From: an uncultured Octadecabacter sp.
Lineage (GTDB): Bacteria > Pseudomonadota > Alphaproteobacteria > Rhodobacterales > Rhodobacteraceae
DNA length: 39,375 bases
NCBI GenBank assembly: GCA_937969445.1
Contig: CALBVZ010000176.1
Coordinates: 1 to 39,375 of the forward strand
Direction of reading: 5' to 3'
A program made the translations under genes and the position numbers. Below, one piece after another: positions 31,362 to 39,375 of this stretch. The stretch's first letter is position 1. Every line of letters begins with the position of its first letter. The notes beneath the pieces were generated by a model. That model had not been told where the DNA came from. It saw nothing but the letters and a program-made list of their open reading frames with translations, and made no database searches.

Positions 31362-34246
31362 TCGGCGGCCGGTAAGATGCGGCGCGATTGCGCGGCCTGT
31401 GCGTTATAGTCTTCTTGCCATTCGGATGGGCCATTGGACAAGGCCACTTGCACCGCTGTCACCTTATATTCAGGGCAGTTCGTAGCCCAGTCGGAATAGT
31501 CCGTGGTGATAACGTTGGCCTGTGTGTCAGGGTGGTGGAAGGTCGTGTAAACTACCCCCGTCGACACGCGATCGGTGATCTTGGCGCGCAATTGCGTCTC
31601 GCCAGCGCGGGAGGCAAGGCGCACATACTGACCATCGCGCACGCCGCGCACTTCGGCGTCATGCGGGTGGATCTCGAGCACGTCTTCTTCATGCCAAACA
31701 ACGTTCTCGGTGCGCCGCGTTTGTGCGCCAACGTTGTATTGCGACAAGGTGCGCCCTGTTGTGAGGAGCAGCGGGAAGCGCGGTCCGGTTTTCTCATCCG
31801 TCGCCACATATTCGGTGATGATAAACTGCCCTTTGCCACGTGCAAAGCCGTCAACGTGCATGATCGGGGAACCGTCAGGCTTATCGTCATTGCACGGCCA
31901 TTGAACTGAGCCGCGTGTTTCCAACATTTCATAGTTCACATTGGCAAAACCCGGTGTCGTCGCCGCGATCTCGTCCATGATCTGGCTTGGGTGGGTGTAG
32001 GTCCAACCCGCGTCCATTGCGTTGGCCAACATCATGGTTATTTCCCAATCTGCATAGCCATTCTTTGGCGCCATAACCTTGCGCACGCGGTTGATGCGGC
32101 GTTCGGCGTTGGTGAATGTGCCGTCTTTTTCAAGGAACGTGGATCCCGGAAGGAAAACATGCGCGTAGTTGGCTGTCTCGTTCAAAAACAGGTCGTGCAC
32201 GATCACACATTCCATCGCCGCAAGGCCCGCTTGCACGTGCTTTGTGTCAGGGTCGGACTGAAGGATGTCCTCGCCTTGGCAGTAGAGACCTTTAAACGTG
32301 CCATCGACGGCGGCGTCCAGCATGTTCGGGATACGCAGGCCGGGTTCTGGGTCGATCTTACCACCCCAAATCGCCTCAAACACTTCGCGTGTGGCGTCGT
32401 CTGATACGTGGCGGTAGCCGGGCAACTCGTGCGGGAAGGATCCCATATCACAGGCACCTTGCACGTTGTTCTGGCCACGCAACGGGTTCACGCCAACGCC
32501 GTTTTTACCCAAGTTGCCCGTCATCATCGCAAGGTTCGCGATAGCCATGACTGTGGTGGAGCCTTGGGAGTGTTCCGTCACGCCGAGGCCGTAATAGATG
32601 GAACCGTTGCCACCCGTTGCGAACAATTTCGCGGCTGCACGCAGTTCTTGCGGATCAACGCCAGTCAGCATCGCGGTTGCCTCAGGCGCGTGGCGCGGGT
32701 CGGAGATGAATTCGGCGTAATGCGCGAATTCGTCCCAATCACAGCGGGTGCGGATGAACTCTTCGTCCATCAGGCCCTCGGTCACGATCACATGGGCGAT
32801 GGACGACATAACCGCGACGTTGGTACCCGGAAGCAGTGGCAGGTGATGCTGTGCTTCGATGTGTGCGGATTTCACAATATCCGTGCGGCGTGGGTCAATC
32901 ACGATCAGCTTGGCCCCTTGACGCAGGCGCTTTTTCAAGCGGCTGGCAAACACAGGGTGGCCGTCTGTCGGGTTTGCACCGATGATGATAACGACGTCTG
33001 TTTCCTCAACGGAATCAAAGTTTTGCGTACCAGCGGATGTACCGAAGGTCGTCTTAAGCCCGTAGCCCGTAGGCGAATGACACACACGCGCGCAAGTGTC
33101 GGTGTTGTTGTTGCCGAAGGTTGAGCGGATCATCTTTTGCACGAGGTAGGTTTCCTCGTTCGTGCAACGCGACGACGTAATGCCGCCGATAGATTTTACG
33201 CCGTGCTTTGCCTGCAAATCGCGCAGACGCTTTGCGGTGTATGAAATCGCTTCGTCCCAGCTGACCTCTTTCCACGGATCGGTGATCTTGTCGCGGATCA
33301 TCGGGTTCAGGATGCGGTCAGAATGGTTAGCGTAGCCCCATGCGAAACGGCCCTTCACGCAGGAATGACCGCGGTTCGCCTCACCATGTTTGTAGGGCAC
33401 CATGCGCACCAGATCATCGCCGTTAAGCTCAGCCTTGAAGGAACAGCCGACACCGCAATAGGCGCAGGTGGTGATAACGGAACGCTCAGGCGTGCCCATT
33501 TCAATCACGGATTTTTCCTGCAAGGTCGCCGTTGGGCAGGCCTGCACGCAGGCACCACAGGACACACAATCGGAACTGAGGAAATCGTCCCCGCCAGCGC
33601 CTGCAGACACGCGAGAATTAAAACCCATGCCTTCGATCGTCAGGGCAAACGTTCCCTGCACTTCTTCACAGGCCCGCACGCAGCGCGAACACACGATGCA
33701 TTTGGCAGGATCATATGTGAAATACGGGTTGCTATCATCCTTGGGGATGAACTGGGCGTTCGCCTCACCAGACGTGTCGCGCGCTTCAAAGTGGTTCGCG
33801 ACGGCCTCATAGCGAACATCGCGCAGACCGACCATTCCGGCCATATCTTGCAGTTCACAATCGCCGTTTGCCGAACAGGTCAGGCAATCCAGCGGGTGGT
33901 CGGAAATGTACAATTCCATCACACCTTTGCGGATCTTTTTGACCTTGGAAGATTGCGTTTTCACAACCATGCCTGACGTAACGGGCGTGGTACAGGACGC
34001 TGGCGTTCCGCGTCGACCTTCGATTTCGACGACACATAAACGACAGGAACCAAAGGCCTCAACGCTATCCGTGGCGCATAATTTCGGAACCTGAATGCCA
34101 GCCTCAGCCGAGGCGCGCATGACAGACGTCCCCTCTGGTACGGTCACATCAAAACCATCGATCGTCAGCGTGACCATTTCCGTAGATTTGGATGCGGGTG
34201 TGCCCATATCCATATCTTTGCTGGTCGGGATTATGAAATCTTTCAT
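31358..34246 (-). CDS. fdsA: NAD-dependent formate dehydrogenase alpha subunit (molybdenum catalytic subunit)
   Basis: 962 residues, cytoplasmic; oxidises formate to CO2 on bis-MGD molybdenum. Visible sites: a [2Fe-2S] domain (Cys57, 68, 71, 85); His117-Cys121-Cys124-Cys130; two ferredoxin-type [4Fe-4S] clusters (Cys183/186/189/193 and 227/230/233/237); a cofactor-proximal cluster (Cys261/264/268/296); and the catalytic Cys389-His390 in ARVCHSPTG. The active-site residue is Cys, not selenocysteine. Length and numbering match Rhodobacter FdsA closely. Start at 34246 follows AAGGAGG and overlaps fdsB by four bases; the frame extends to 34336 without a better start. Confidence 0.97.
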   Translation of the reverse strand: MKDFIIPTSKDMDMGTPASKSTEMVTLTIDGFDVTVPEGTSVMRASAEAGIQVPKLCATDSVEAFGSCRLCVVEIEGRRGTPASCTTPVTSGMVVKTQSSKVKKIRKGVMELYISDHPLDCLTCSANGDCELQDMAGMVGLRDVRYEAVANHFEARDTSGEANAQFIPKDDSNPYFTYDPAKCIVCSRCVRACEEVQGTFALTIEGMGFNSRVSAGAGGDDFLSSDCVSCGACVQACPTATLQEKSVIEMGTPERSVITTCAYCGVGCSFKAELNGDDLVRMVPYKHGEANRGHSCVKGRFAWGYANHSDRILNPMIRDKITDPWKEVSWDEAISYTAKRLRDLQAKHGVKSIGGITSSRCTNEETYLVQKMIRSTFGNNNTDTCARVCHSPTGYGLKTTFGTSAGTQNFDSVEETDVVIIIGANPTDGHPVFASRLKKRLRQGAKLIVIDPRRTDIVKSAHIEAQHHLPLLPGTNVAVMSSIAHVIVTEGLMDEEFIRTRCDWDEFAHYAEFISDPRHAPEATAMLTGVDPQELRAAAKLFATGGNGSIYYGLGVTEHSQGSTTVMAIANLAMMTGNLGKNGVGVNPLRGQNNVQGACDMGSFPHELPGYRHVSDDATREVFEAIWGGKIDPEPGLRIPNMLDAAVDGTFKGLYCQGEDILQSDPDTKHVQAGLAAMECVIVHDLFLNETANYAHVFLPGSTFLEKDGTFTNAERRINRVRKVMAPKNGYADWEITMMLANAMDAGWTYTHPSQIMDEIAATTPGFANVNYEMLETRGSVQWPCNDDKPDGSPIMHVDGFARGKGQFIITEYVATDEKTGPRFPLLLTTGRTLSQYNVGAQTRRTENVVWHEEDVLEIHPHDAEVRGVRDGQYVRLASRAGETQLRAKITDRVSTGVVYTTFHHPDTQANVITTDYSDWATNCPEYKVTAVQVALSNGPSEWQEDYNAQAAQSRRILPAAE

Positions 34247-35760
34247 TCGGCGGCCTCCTTTTTGGTGGCGAAGTCGTCTGGGAAGTTCTGCAGCGCGCTC
34301 ATGACCGGGAACGGGGTGAACCCGCCCAACGCACAAAGCGAGCCGTCTTTCATGGTTTCACAAAGGTCTTCCAACAGCTCAATCGCGTCGGTGTCGCCTT
34401 TGCCGATGCGGTCAATCGTTTCAACGCCCCGCACAGCACCAATGCGGCATGGTGTACACTTACCGCAGCTTTCAACAGCGCAGAATTCCATCGCGAAACG
34501 CGCCATGCCAAGCATGTCGGTGCTGTCATCAAACACAACGACACCGGCATGGCCAATCAAGCCGCCCTGCCCGTCGAATTCCTCATAGGCAAACGGCGTG
34601 TCGAATTTGGATCGCGGCATATAGGCGCCAAGCGGCCCGCCAACCTGCACCGCTTTAACGGGAGCACCAGACAGCGTGCCGCCTGCTACTTTGTCGATCA
34701 GATCACCAAGCGGCAGACCGAAAGCCGTTTCATACAGGCCGCCAAATTTGACGTTACCAGCAATCTGGATCGGCATCGTGCCTTTGGATCGACCAAGGCC
34801 GAAGTCCGCATAATGCGCAGCCCCTTTTTCCATCACCACAGGAACCGTGGCCAATGAAATAACGTTGTTGACCACTGTCGGCTTGCCAAGGAACCCTTCC
34901 AGCGCGGGTAGAGGCGGCTTGGCCCGCACTACGCCACGTTTGCCTTCAAGCGAATTCAGCAAAGATGTTTCTTCGCCGCAAACATAGGCGCCCGCGCCAA
35001 CGCGGATTTCCATGTCAAAGCTGCGACCAGAGCCAAGGACATCAGCCCCCAACATGCCAGCACCGCGCGCCAACACAACGGCTTTCTCCATGATATCAAT
35101 GGCATCTGGGTATTCGGAACGTAGGTAAACGTAGCCTTGGGTCGCTTCCACAGCGAGGCCAGCGATGATCATGCCCTCAATCAAGGTGAACGGGTCGCCC
35201 TCCATGATCATGCGATCCGCGAAGGTGCCGCTGTCGCCTTCATCGGCATTGCAAACGATGTATTTCTGATCGGCCTGTGCCCCGAGAACCGTGTTCCACT
35301 TGATACCCGTTGGGAAACCAGCACCGCCACGGCCACGCAGACCGGAGCTTGTGACGTCTTCGACGATGCCCGCAGGCGTCATCGCAATTGCGTTGCGCAA
35401 ACCAGTCAGCCCACCGTGGGCCTCATAGTCAGTCAGGGACAGCGGGTCTATTATACCACAACGTTGGAACGTCAGCCGGGTTTGGCCCTTCATCCAGTCC
35501 AGTTCTTCAACAAGACCAAGGCTTACAAGCTTACCGTCCAGCAGCGCCGGAACATCCGCAACATCAACTGCGCCGTAGCCAATCCGGCCATTTTCAGTCT
35601 CAATCTCAACCAGAGGCTCAAGCCAGATCATGCCGCGCGTGCCGTTGCGGATGACTTCAATGTCTAACCCGCGCGACTTTGCCTCGCTCAGGATCGCACT
35701 TGCAACATCATCAGCGCCAACCGCTTTCGCCGCACTATCCAGTGGGACATAAATCTTCAT
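34243..35760 (-). CDS. fdsB: NAD-dependent formate dehydrogenase beta subunit (FMN/NAD subunit)
   Basis: 505 residues, homologous to NuoF. An N-terminal thioredoxin-like part (about 1-100) precedes the FMN/NADH domain, with GRGGAGFPTGIKW (143-155), CNADEGDSGTF (170-180) and GAGAYVCGEETSLLNS. The [4Fe-4S] cluster ligands are Cys432, 435, 438 (ESCGKCTPCR) and Cys476. It passes electrons from the FdsA clusters to NAD+. Overlaps fdsG and fdsA by four bases each. Confidence 0.96.
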   Translation of the reverse strand: MKIYVPLDSAAKAVGADDVASAILSEAKSRGLDIEVIRNGTRGMIWLEPLVEIETENGRIGYGAVDVADVPALLDGKLVSLGLVEELDWMKGQTRLTFQRCGIIDPLSLTDYEAHGGLTGLRNAIAMTPAGIVEDVTSSGLRGRGGAGFPTGIKWNTVLGAQADQKYIVCNADEGDSGTFADRMIMEGDPFTLIEGMIIAGLAVEATQGYVYLRSEYPDAIDIMEKAVVLARGAGMLGADVLGSGRSFDMEIRVGAGAYVCGEETSLLNSLEGKRGVVRAKPPLPALEGFLGKPTVVNNVISLATVPVVMEKGAAHYADFGLGRSKGTMPIQIAGNVKFGGLYETAFGLPLGDLIDKVAGGTLSGAPVKAVQVGGPLGAYMPRSKFDTPFAYEEFDGQGGLIGHAGVVVFDDSTDMLGMARFAMEFCAVESCGKCTPCRIGAVRGVETIDRIGKGDTDAIELLEDLCETMKDGSLCALGGFTPFPVMSALQNFPDDFATKKEAAE

Positions 35761-36224
35761 GCGCCTGCCTCCGCCAAGAGTTTATCCAGTTTGGCACCAT
35801 CCACGCGACCGACGACCTTGCCGTCCACCATCGCCGCAGGGCCACATGCACACAGACCAAGGCAATAGACCGCTTCAATTGTGATCGCGCCATTTGTCGT
35901 TGTTCCGCCCCATTCAACCCCGAGCTTTTCCAAGGCACGATCAGACAGTGCATTCGCGCCGACCGATTGGCACGCCTCAGCGCGGCAAATCTTGATGATG
36001 TGCTTGCCCGCAGGTGCGTCGCGGAAATCATGGTAGAACGAGATCACACCATGCACTTCGGCGCGGGTGATATTCAGATGGTCGGCAATAATTTGCACCA
36101 CCTCTGCAGGGATGAAACCATATTCAGCCTGCACCGAATGTAAAATCGGTAGCAACGGCCCTTCCTGCTTCGCATGACGAGCAAGAATACCTTGCATTAT
36201 TTCAATGGTTTGCACGTCCGACAT
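35757..36224 (-). CDS. fdsG: NAD-dependent formate dehydrogenase gamma subunit ([2Fe-2S] subunit)
   Basis: 155 residues, NuoE-like. Thioredoxin-like [2Fe-2S] ligands are Cys80, Cys85, Cys121 and Cys125 (ICRAEACQ and CLGLCACGPAAM). HGVISFYHDFR is a family signature. AGGGGG lies upstream of the ATG. First gene of the fds operon; a TTGATAG-N7-CTATCAA palindrome is centred about 85 bases upstream. Confidence 0.96.
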   Translation of the reverse strand: MSDVQTIEIMQGILARHAKQEGPLLPILHSVQAEYGFIPAEVVQIIADHLNITRAEVHGVISFYHDFRDAPAGKHIIKICRAEACQSVGANALSDRALEKLGVEWGGTTTNGAITIEAVYCLGLCACGPAAMVDGKVVGRVDGAKLDKLLAEAGA

Positions 36225-36275
36225 CTGGAAAACCCCCTAAATTCTTATGCTAGGTATCGCCAGTTTTGCATGGGT

Positions 36276-36319
36276 TATCAATATCGCTATTCCGTCAATT
36301 GATAGAAATAACCTATCAA
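36276..36319 (-). promoter_or_regulatory. Candidate LysR (FdsR-type) activation site upstream of fdsG
   Basis: A perfect palindrome TTGATAG-N7-CTATCAA spans 36299-36319 and contains the LysR consensus T-N11-A as ATAG-N7-CTAT. A further half-site TATCAAT (36276-36282) forms a second inverted repeat with ATTGATA (36298-36304) across 15 bases. The array lies 52-95 bases upstream of fdsG, as expected for a recognition plus activation site. The same palindrome recurs before the LysR gene. Confidence 0.7.
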
Positions 36320-36321
36320 CC

Positions 36322-37206
36322 TTATGCCAATTCAGAAAGCGCCCGCGCACGGTCCAACAAGCCTGCTAGAACTGGCGTAAAGGGTTCGCGGTGCGGTGCG
36401 ACAAGGCCAACCACGTGACTTGCATCAGGCTTAATCAAAGGAACCGCACCCAAGTCATCGCCTTTTAGGAAAATCTCAGCCGCACGAACCGGTAAAATCG
36501 TCGCCAAATTGCTGCGCACCACATGGCTGACCAAAACAACCACTGAGGAGGCCTCGATTTGCGGTGTCGTTTCAACTCCAGCTTCAACCAGATGCTGCGA
36601 GATAATCCTTCGGTTCTGCATGTCTGGTGTCAAAAGGCATAGCGGCACGTCCCCTAGATCGCCCCATTTTACAGGGCCGGACAAAAGTGGATGACCTGCT
36701 TTTGCGACTAAAACATAGCGCTCGGCATAAAGCGGCACTGTCGTCACACGGCCCAAGGGTTCATTGTCGAGGTAGGTCAGCCCTGCGTCGATCTCGAGGT
36801 TGTCGAGCATCGAAAGGATCTGTGCCGACGTCTTGGATTGAACGGAGAACCGCACGTTCGGGTGTGACTCGCCAAAATCGGCTGTTAATTCAGACACAAC
36901 CGTCAGCGCGGTTGGGATAACGGCCAGTCGCAGATCGCCTGACAGCCCTTCACGGGCGACGCGCATTTCTTGGCGTAAAGTGCGGGCATCCCCAACAATC
37001 TGACGCGCCCAAATGAGGGCGCGTTGACCTTCCGGTGTCAGCCCCTGATAGCGTGAACCGCGCCAGACCAGCATCACGCCAAGCTGGTCCTCTAACTGTT
37101 TGATTGCAGCGGATAACGTAGGCTGGGTCACCCCCTGCGCCAGTGCTGCGCGGCCAAAGTGTTCTTCGCGCGCAAGGGCGATGAACATTTCAAGTTTGTC
37201 GATCAT
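36322..37206 (-). CDS. LysR-family regulator of the formate dehydrogenase operon
   Basis: 294 residues. N-terminal HTH (about 1-60: FIALAREEHFGRAALAQGVTQPTLSAAIKQLEDQLG in pieces) and a type-2 periplasmic-binding-like effector domain. It lies directly upstream of fdsG on the same strand, 97 bases away, as the FdsR regulator does in related bacteria. Identical T-N11-A palindromes in front of both fdsG and this gene support the regulatory link and autoregulation. The likely effector is formate or a related signal (inference). Confidence 0.93.
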   Translation of the reverse strand: MIDKLEMFIALAREEHFGRAALAQGVTQPTLSAAIKQLEDQLGVMLVWRGSRYQGLTPEGQRALIWARQIVGDARTLRQEMRVAREGLSGDLRLAVIPTALTVVSELTADFGESHPNVRFSVQSKTSAQILSMLDNLEIDAGLTYLDNEPLGRVTTVPLYAERYVLVAKAGHPLLSGPVKWGDLGDVPLCLLTPDMQNRRIISQHLVEAGVETTPQIEASSVVVLVSHVVRSNLATILPVRAAEIFLKGDDLGAVPLIKPDASHVVGLVAPHREPFTPVLAGLLDRARALSELA

Positions 37207-37217
37207 GGATGTAACTT

Positions 37218-37238
37218 TCGATAGGACATGCCTATCAA
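37218..37238 (-). promoter_or_regulatory. Second copy of the fds LysR site, before the regulator gene
   Basis: On the minus strand TTGATAG-GCATGTC-CTATCGA, i.e. the same arms as the fdsG site with one mismatch in the outer base pairs. It ends 11 bases before the LysR start codon, overlapping where RNA polymerase or the ribosome would bind, which suggests autorepression. Confidence 0.65.
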
Positions 37239-37267
37239 ACCCTACTCACCCATGTGACGCAAGTGTA

Positions 37268-38731
37268 TCAGCTGTCCAGATAAGCCTGAAGCGCAGCCTC
37301 GGTGCCGTCTGACTGAATAAGACCGTGCCATTTCGCAAAGCTTTCCGCGAAACGCGGGTTGGCCCCCAGATCACCATATGCCTGTTCTTGATCAATCCAC
37401 GCCTGCGGATTGTTCTTTGCTTTCAATGCCGTTGCATTCAATGCGCCCCAGAACGGGTCATTGGGTTCAATCAAACTGCCGTCCTCGCGCGTTCCTTCAC
37501 ACATGCGCGCCCATAACGCCTCAACCAGTACAAGACCGTCGATTGCTGTGCCTGCGGTAAGCGCATCGCGCAGGATTGGGTGCAAGAAACCAGAATGACG
37601 GGAGGAGCCATCAAACGCCACGCGGCGCGTGGTGTCGTAGATTTCAGGATTTGAAAAGCGATCATCGATCAGGTCGACGTATTCCAGTGCAGTCATTTCT
37701 GGGACCGTGTGGACGTGCGGTGCGATTTCATCGATCTCAATCTTACGGAACAGACCTTTGATCAGCGGATTTGCCATCGTGCCTGCGATTGTCGGCACGG
37801 ACAGCAACTCACCTGGTGTCGCAATAATCTGGTGGCCCGCGTTCAACTGGCGCAGCTTCATGGCTTCAAATGCGTGGACGTCATCGGTGAATGTTGCGCC
37901 GACCTTGTCCCAATCGGGGCGTCCGGCGCAGAATTTGTCTTCAATCACCCATTGGCGAAAGTTTTCATGGGTAACGGGCGCGTTGTCCTCAATGCCAAAT
38001 TCACGCGCTAACGCCAACTCGGACGGGCCGGTTGCTGGAACGATACAGTCCACCATCGCGTTGGGAAATGTGACGTTGTCGTTGATCCACGCCGCAAGCT
38101 CTGGGTCGCTGAGCTTGGCCAGTCCGACAACAGTCTGGCGCAGAATGTCACCATTGGCTTGCAGGTTGTCACAGCTTTGGCAGGTAAATGGCCCTGCACC
38201 GCTGTCGCGACGTGCCTTAAGCGCAGCAATCATCGCGCCAAAGGCAGTTCTTGGCATGTCAGGGGTCGCAGCATCGTGTTTGATGTCGTCGTGATCCGCA
38301 TCAAACCCGCCCTCTGGAGACAAGTAGTAACCGCCTTCTGTGACGGTCAGCGCAACAATACGGATTGCGGCTTCGGACATGTGGGCAATCAATGGGCCAT
38401 TGTCGTCCGCGACGTTAATAAACCCGATCATGGACCCTATCACTTCGGCGGATTTACCCTTTGGGTCCAATTCGATCAGCGTGGTGAAACAATCCTGATC
38501 CAACAGACGTTCACGTTGTGCCGCATCCCCTGCCCGCACACCCGCGCCAAGAATGGCCCAGTCCTGTGCAAGACCTTGATCCATCAAACGGTGCAGATAC
38601 CATGCCTGATGCGCACGGTGGAAATTGCCCAAACCGATATGAACAATACCCGCAGACAGCTCATCTCGCTCATAGCGTGGGCCGCGGACTCCGTCTGGCA
38701 GATTAGCAATGTTTTCAAGGTTCAGTTTCAT
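37268..38731 (-). CDS. mtlK: Mannitol 2-dehydrogenase (polyol-specific long-chain dehydrogenase)
   Basis: 487 residues, normal for the family; oxidises D-mannitol to D-fructose with NAD. Signatures are VHIGLGNFHRAHQAWYL (cofactor domain), ALTVTEGGYYL, and the active-site segment KLRQLNAGHQ with Lys, Asn and His. The first ATG at 38731 shares a base with the smoS stop (TGATG). The smoS-mtlK order matches the Rhodobacter polyol operon. Fructuronate reductase is the main alternative, but the smoS partner favours mannitol. Confidence 0.9.
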   Translation of the reverse strand: MKLNLENIANLPDGVRGPRYERDELSAGIVHIGLGNFHRAHQAWYLHRLMDQGLAQDWAILGAGVRAGDAAQRERLLDQDCFTTLIELDPKGKSAEVIGSMIGFINVADDNGPLIAHMSEAAIRIVALTVTEGGYYLSPEGGFDADHDDIKHDAATPDMPRTAFGAMIAALKARRDSGAGPFTCQSCDNLQANGDILRQTVVGLAKLSDPELAAWINDNVTFPNAMVDCIVPATGPSELALAREFGIEDNAPVTHENFRQWVIEDKFCAGRPDWDKVGATFTDDVHAFEAMKLRQLNAGHQIIATPGELLSVPTIAGTMANPLIKGLFRKIEIDEIAPHVHTVPEMTALEYVDLIDDRFSNPEIYDTTRRVAFDGSSRHSGFLHPILRDALTAGTAIDGLVLVEALWARMCEGTREDGSLIEPNDPFWGALNATALKAKNNPQAWIDQEQAYGDLGANPRFAESFAKWHGLIQSDGTEAALQAYLDS

Positions 38732-39375
38732 CAGCTCATCCATTGGCCGCCATCGACGTTATACGTCTGAGACACGATGTAGTCGGAGTCAGATGACGCC
38801 AGAAAGACGGCCATCCCTGTTAAGTCATTTGGGACGGCGAACCGGCCCGCTGGGACGCTTGCTGCGACCTCTGCTTTTTTCTGGCCAGGCTTTTTGCCTT
38901 CCAGTTTGGCAAACATTGAATCCACATGATCCCAATGTTCGCCGTCAACCACACCAGGTGCGATCGCGTTTACGTTGATCCCGTGCTTGATCAAGTTGAG
39001 ACCGGCCGACTGCGTCATCGAAATAACAGCCGCCTTTGTCGAACAATACACCAACACCAAGGGTTCACCCCGCCGCCCGGCTTGGGACGCCATATTGATG
39101 ATTTTGCCTCCGTGGCCTTGGCTAATCATTTGTTTTGCCGCGGCCTGCATCGTGAACAAGGTACCCGCAACATTCACTGCATAAAGCTTGTCATAACTGG
39201 CGCGCGTAATATCGACGGTCTCTGCTGCATCAAACAACGCTGCATTATTCACGAGGATATCAAGCTTGCCCGCTTGGGCGACAACGGACGCGATTGCGTT
39301 GTCGATACTGCCTTGGTCGGACACATCAATCTGGACCGGATAAGCGCCCGTTCCGAGGTCGGAGGCGGTCTGCTC
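38731..39375 (-). CDS. smoS: Sorbitol dehydrogenase SmoS (SDR), N-terminus cut off by the window edge
   Basis: The last 214 residues of a roughly 257-residue SDR; the N-terminal TGxxxGIG cofactor motif is outside the window and the frame is open to the edge. LDILVNNAALFD, IINMASQAGRRGEPLVLVYC (catalytic Ser), Tyr-Cys-Ser-Thr-Lys, NVNAIAPGVVDGEHWD and the C-terminal NVDGGQWMS match Rhodobacter SmoS, which oxidises sorbitol and galactitol. Coupled to mtlK by TGATG. An ABC polyol importer would be expected to the right. Confidence 0.92.
   Translation of the reverse strand, partial: EQTASDLGTGAYPVQIDVSDQGSIDNAIASVVAQAGKLDILVNNAALFDAAETVDITRASYDKLYAVNVAGTLFTMQAAAKQMISQGHGGKIINMASQAGRRGEPLVLVYCSTKAAVISMTQSAGLNLIKHGINVNAIAPGVVDGEHWDHVDSMFAKLEGKKPGQKKAEVAASVPAGRFAVPNDLTGMAVFLASSDSDYIVSQTYNVDGGQWMS

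Noticed and set aside
32408-33976. Plus-strand open frames of 238 and 217 codons
   Set aside because: Antisense to fdsA, where all metal-ligand cysteines are accounted for on the minus strand.
1-39375. tRNA, rRNA, CRISPR, riboswitch, IS element or prophage
   Set aside because: None recognised on reading both strands; no cloverleaf-like segments, regularly spaced repeats, transposase motifs or terminal inverted repeats were found. A covariance-model scan would settle small RNAs.

Overview
The window is densely packed chromosomal DNA of an alphaproteobacterium, most likely a marine Rhodobacteraceae (Roseobacter-group) member. This rests on gene content: a soxB-D-A sarcosine oxidase operon, ccmI next to ruvX and a DUF1289 gene, an fdsGBA-fdhD-fdsD formate dehydrogenase operon, a smoS-mtlK polyol pair, a TRAP transporter, and an extragenic CCCCCGAGGATATTTT element of a kind I associate with this family. 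No rRNA, tRNA, CRISPR array, insertion sequence or phage gene was recognised. Genes commonly overlap by 1-11 bases.

Layout. 1-3706 (minus): sarcosine oxidase operon, cut at the left edge inside soxA, with two small membrane-protein genes between soxB and soxD. 3877-5809 (plus): ccmI, ruvX, DUF1289. 5872-7669 (minus): an ECF41 sigma factor operon with a carboxymuconolactone-decarboxylase-like protein and a four-helix membrane protein, preceded by an exact ECF41-type promoter. 7806-9684 (minus): TauE/SafE exporter and dusA. 9759-18469: PhyH-type dioxygenase, then a catabolic island with a GntR regulator and Gfo/Idh/MocA oxidoreductase on one side, and an SsuD-like monooxygenase, aldo-keto reductase, flavin reductase and three-part TRAP transporter on the other, closed by a good terminator. 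18636-20973: LysR gene divergent from an F420-type NADP-binding protein and an SDR. 21157-24264: metallo-beta-lactamase-fold protein with a degenerate metal site, YjdF-like membrane protein, EEP-family phosphatase/nuclease, FkbM methyltransferase. 24405-26192: Sel1-like protein overlapping head-to-head with a MauG/CcpA-type dihaem protein. 26189-30162 (minus): a tightly overlapping four-gene operon of GNAT-like, E1/ThiF-like, polytopic membrane and Acg-type flavoprotein genes. 30356-37206 (minus): formate dehydrogenase operon and its LysR regulator. 37268-39375 (minus): mannitol dehydrogenase and sorbitol dehydrogenase, the latter cut at the right edge.

How it fits together. Sarcosine oxidase feeds C1 units into tetrahydrofolate and formate dehydrogenase can oxidise the resulting formate, so both ends of the window serve C1 metabolism (inference). 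The central island looks like oxidative desulfonation of an imported organosulfonate; its enzyme set matches the sulfoquinovose monooxygenase (sulfo-SMO) logic, but with a TRAP importer and a Gfo/Idh/MocA protein that could be an NAD-dependent sulfoquinovosidase. The least explained system is the GNAT/E1/membrane/Acg operon, which I regard as the best candidate for undescribed biology here.
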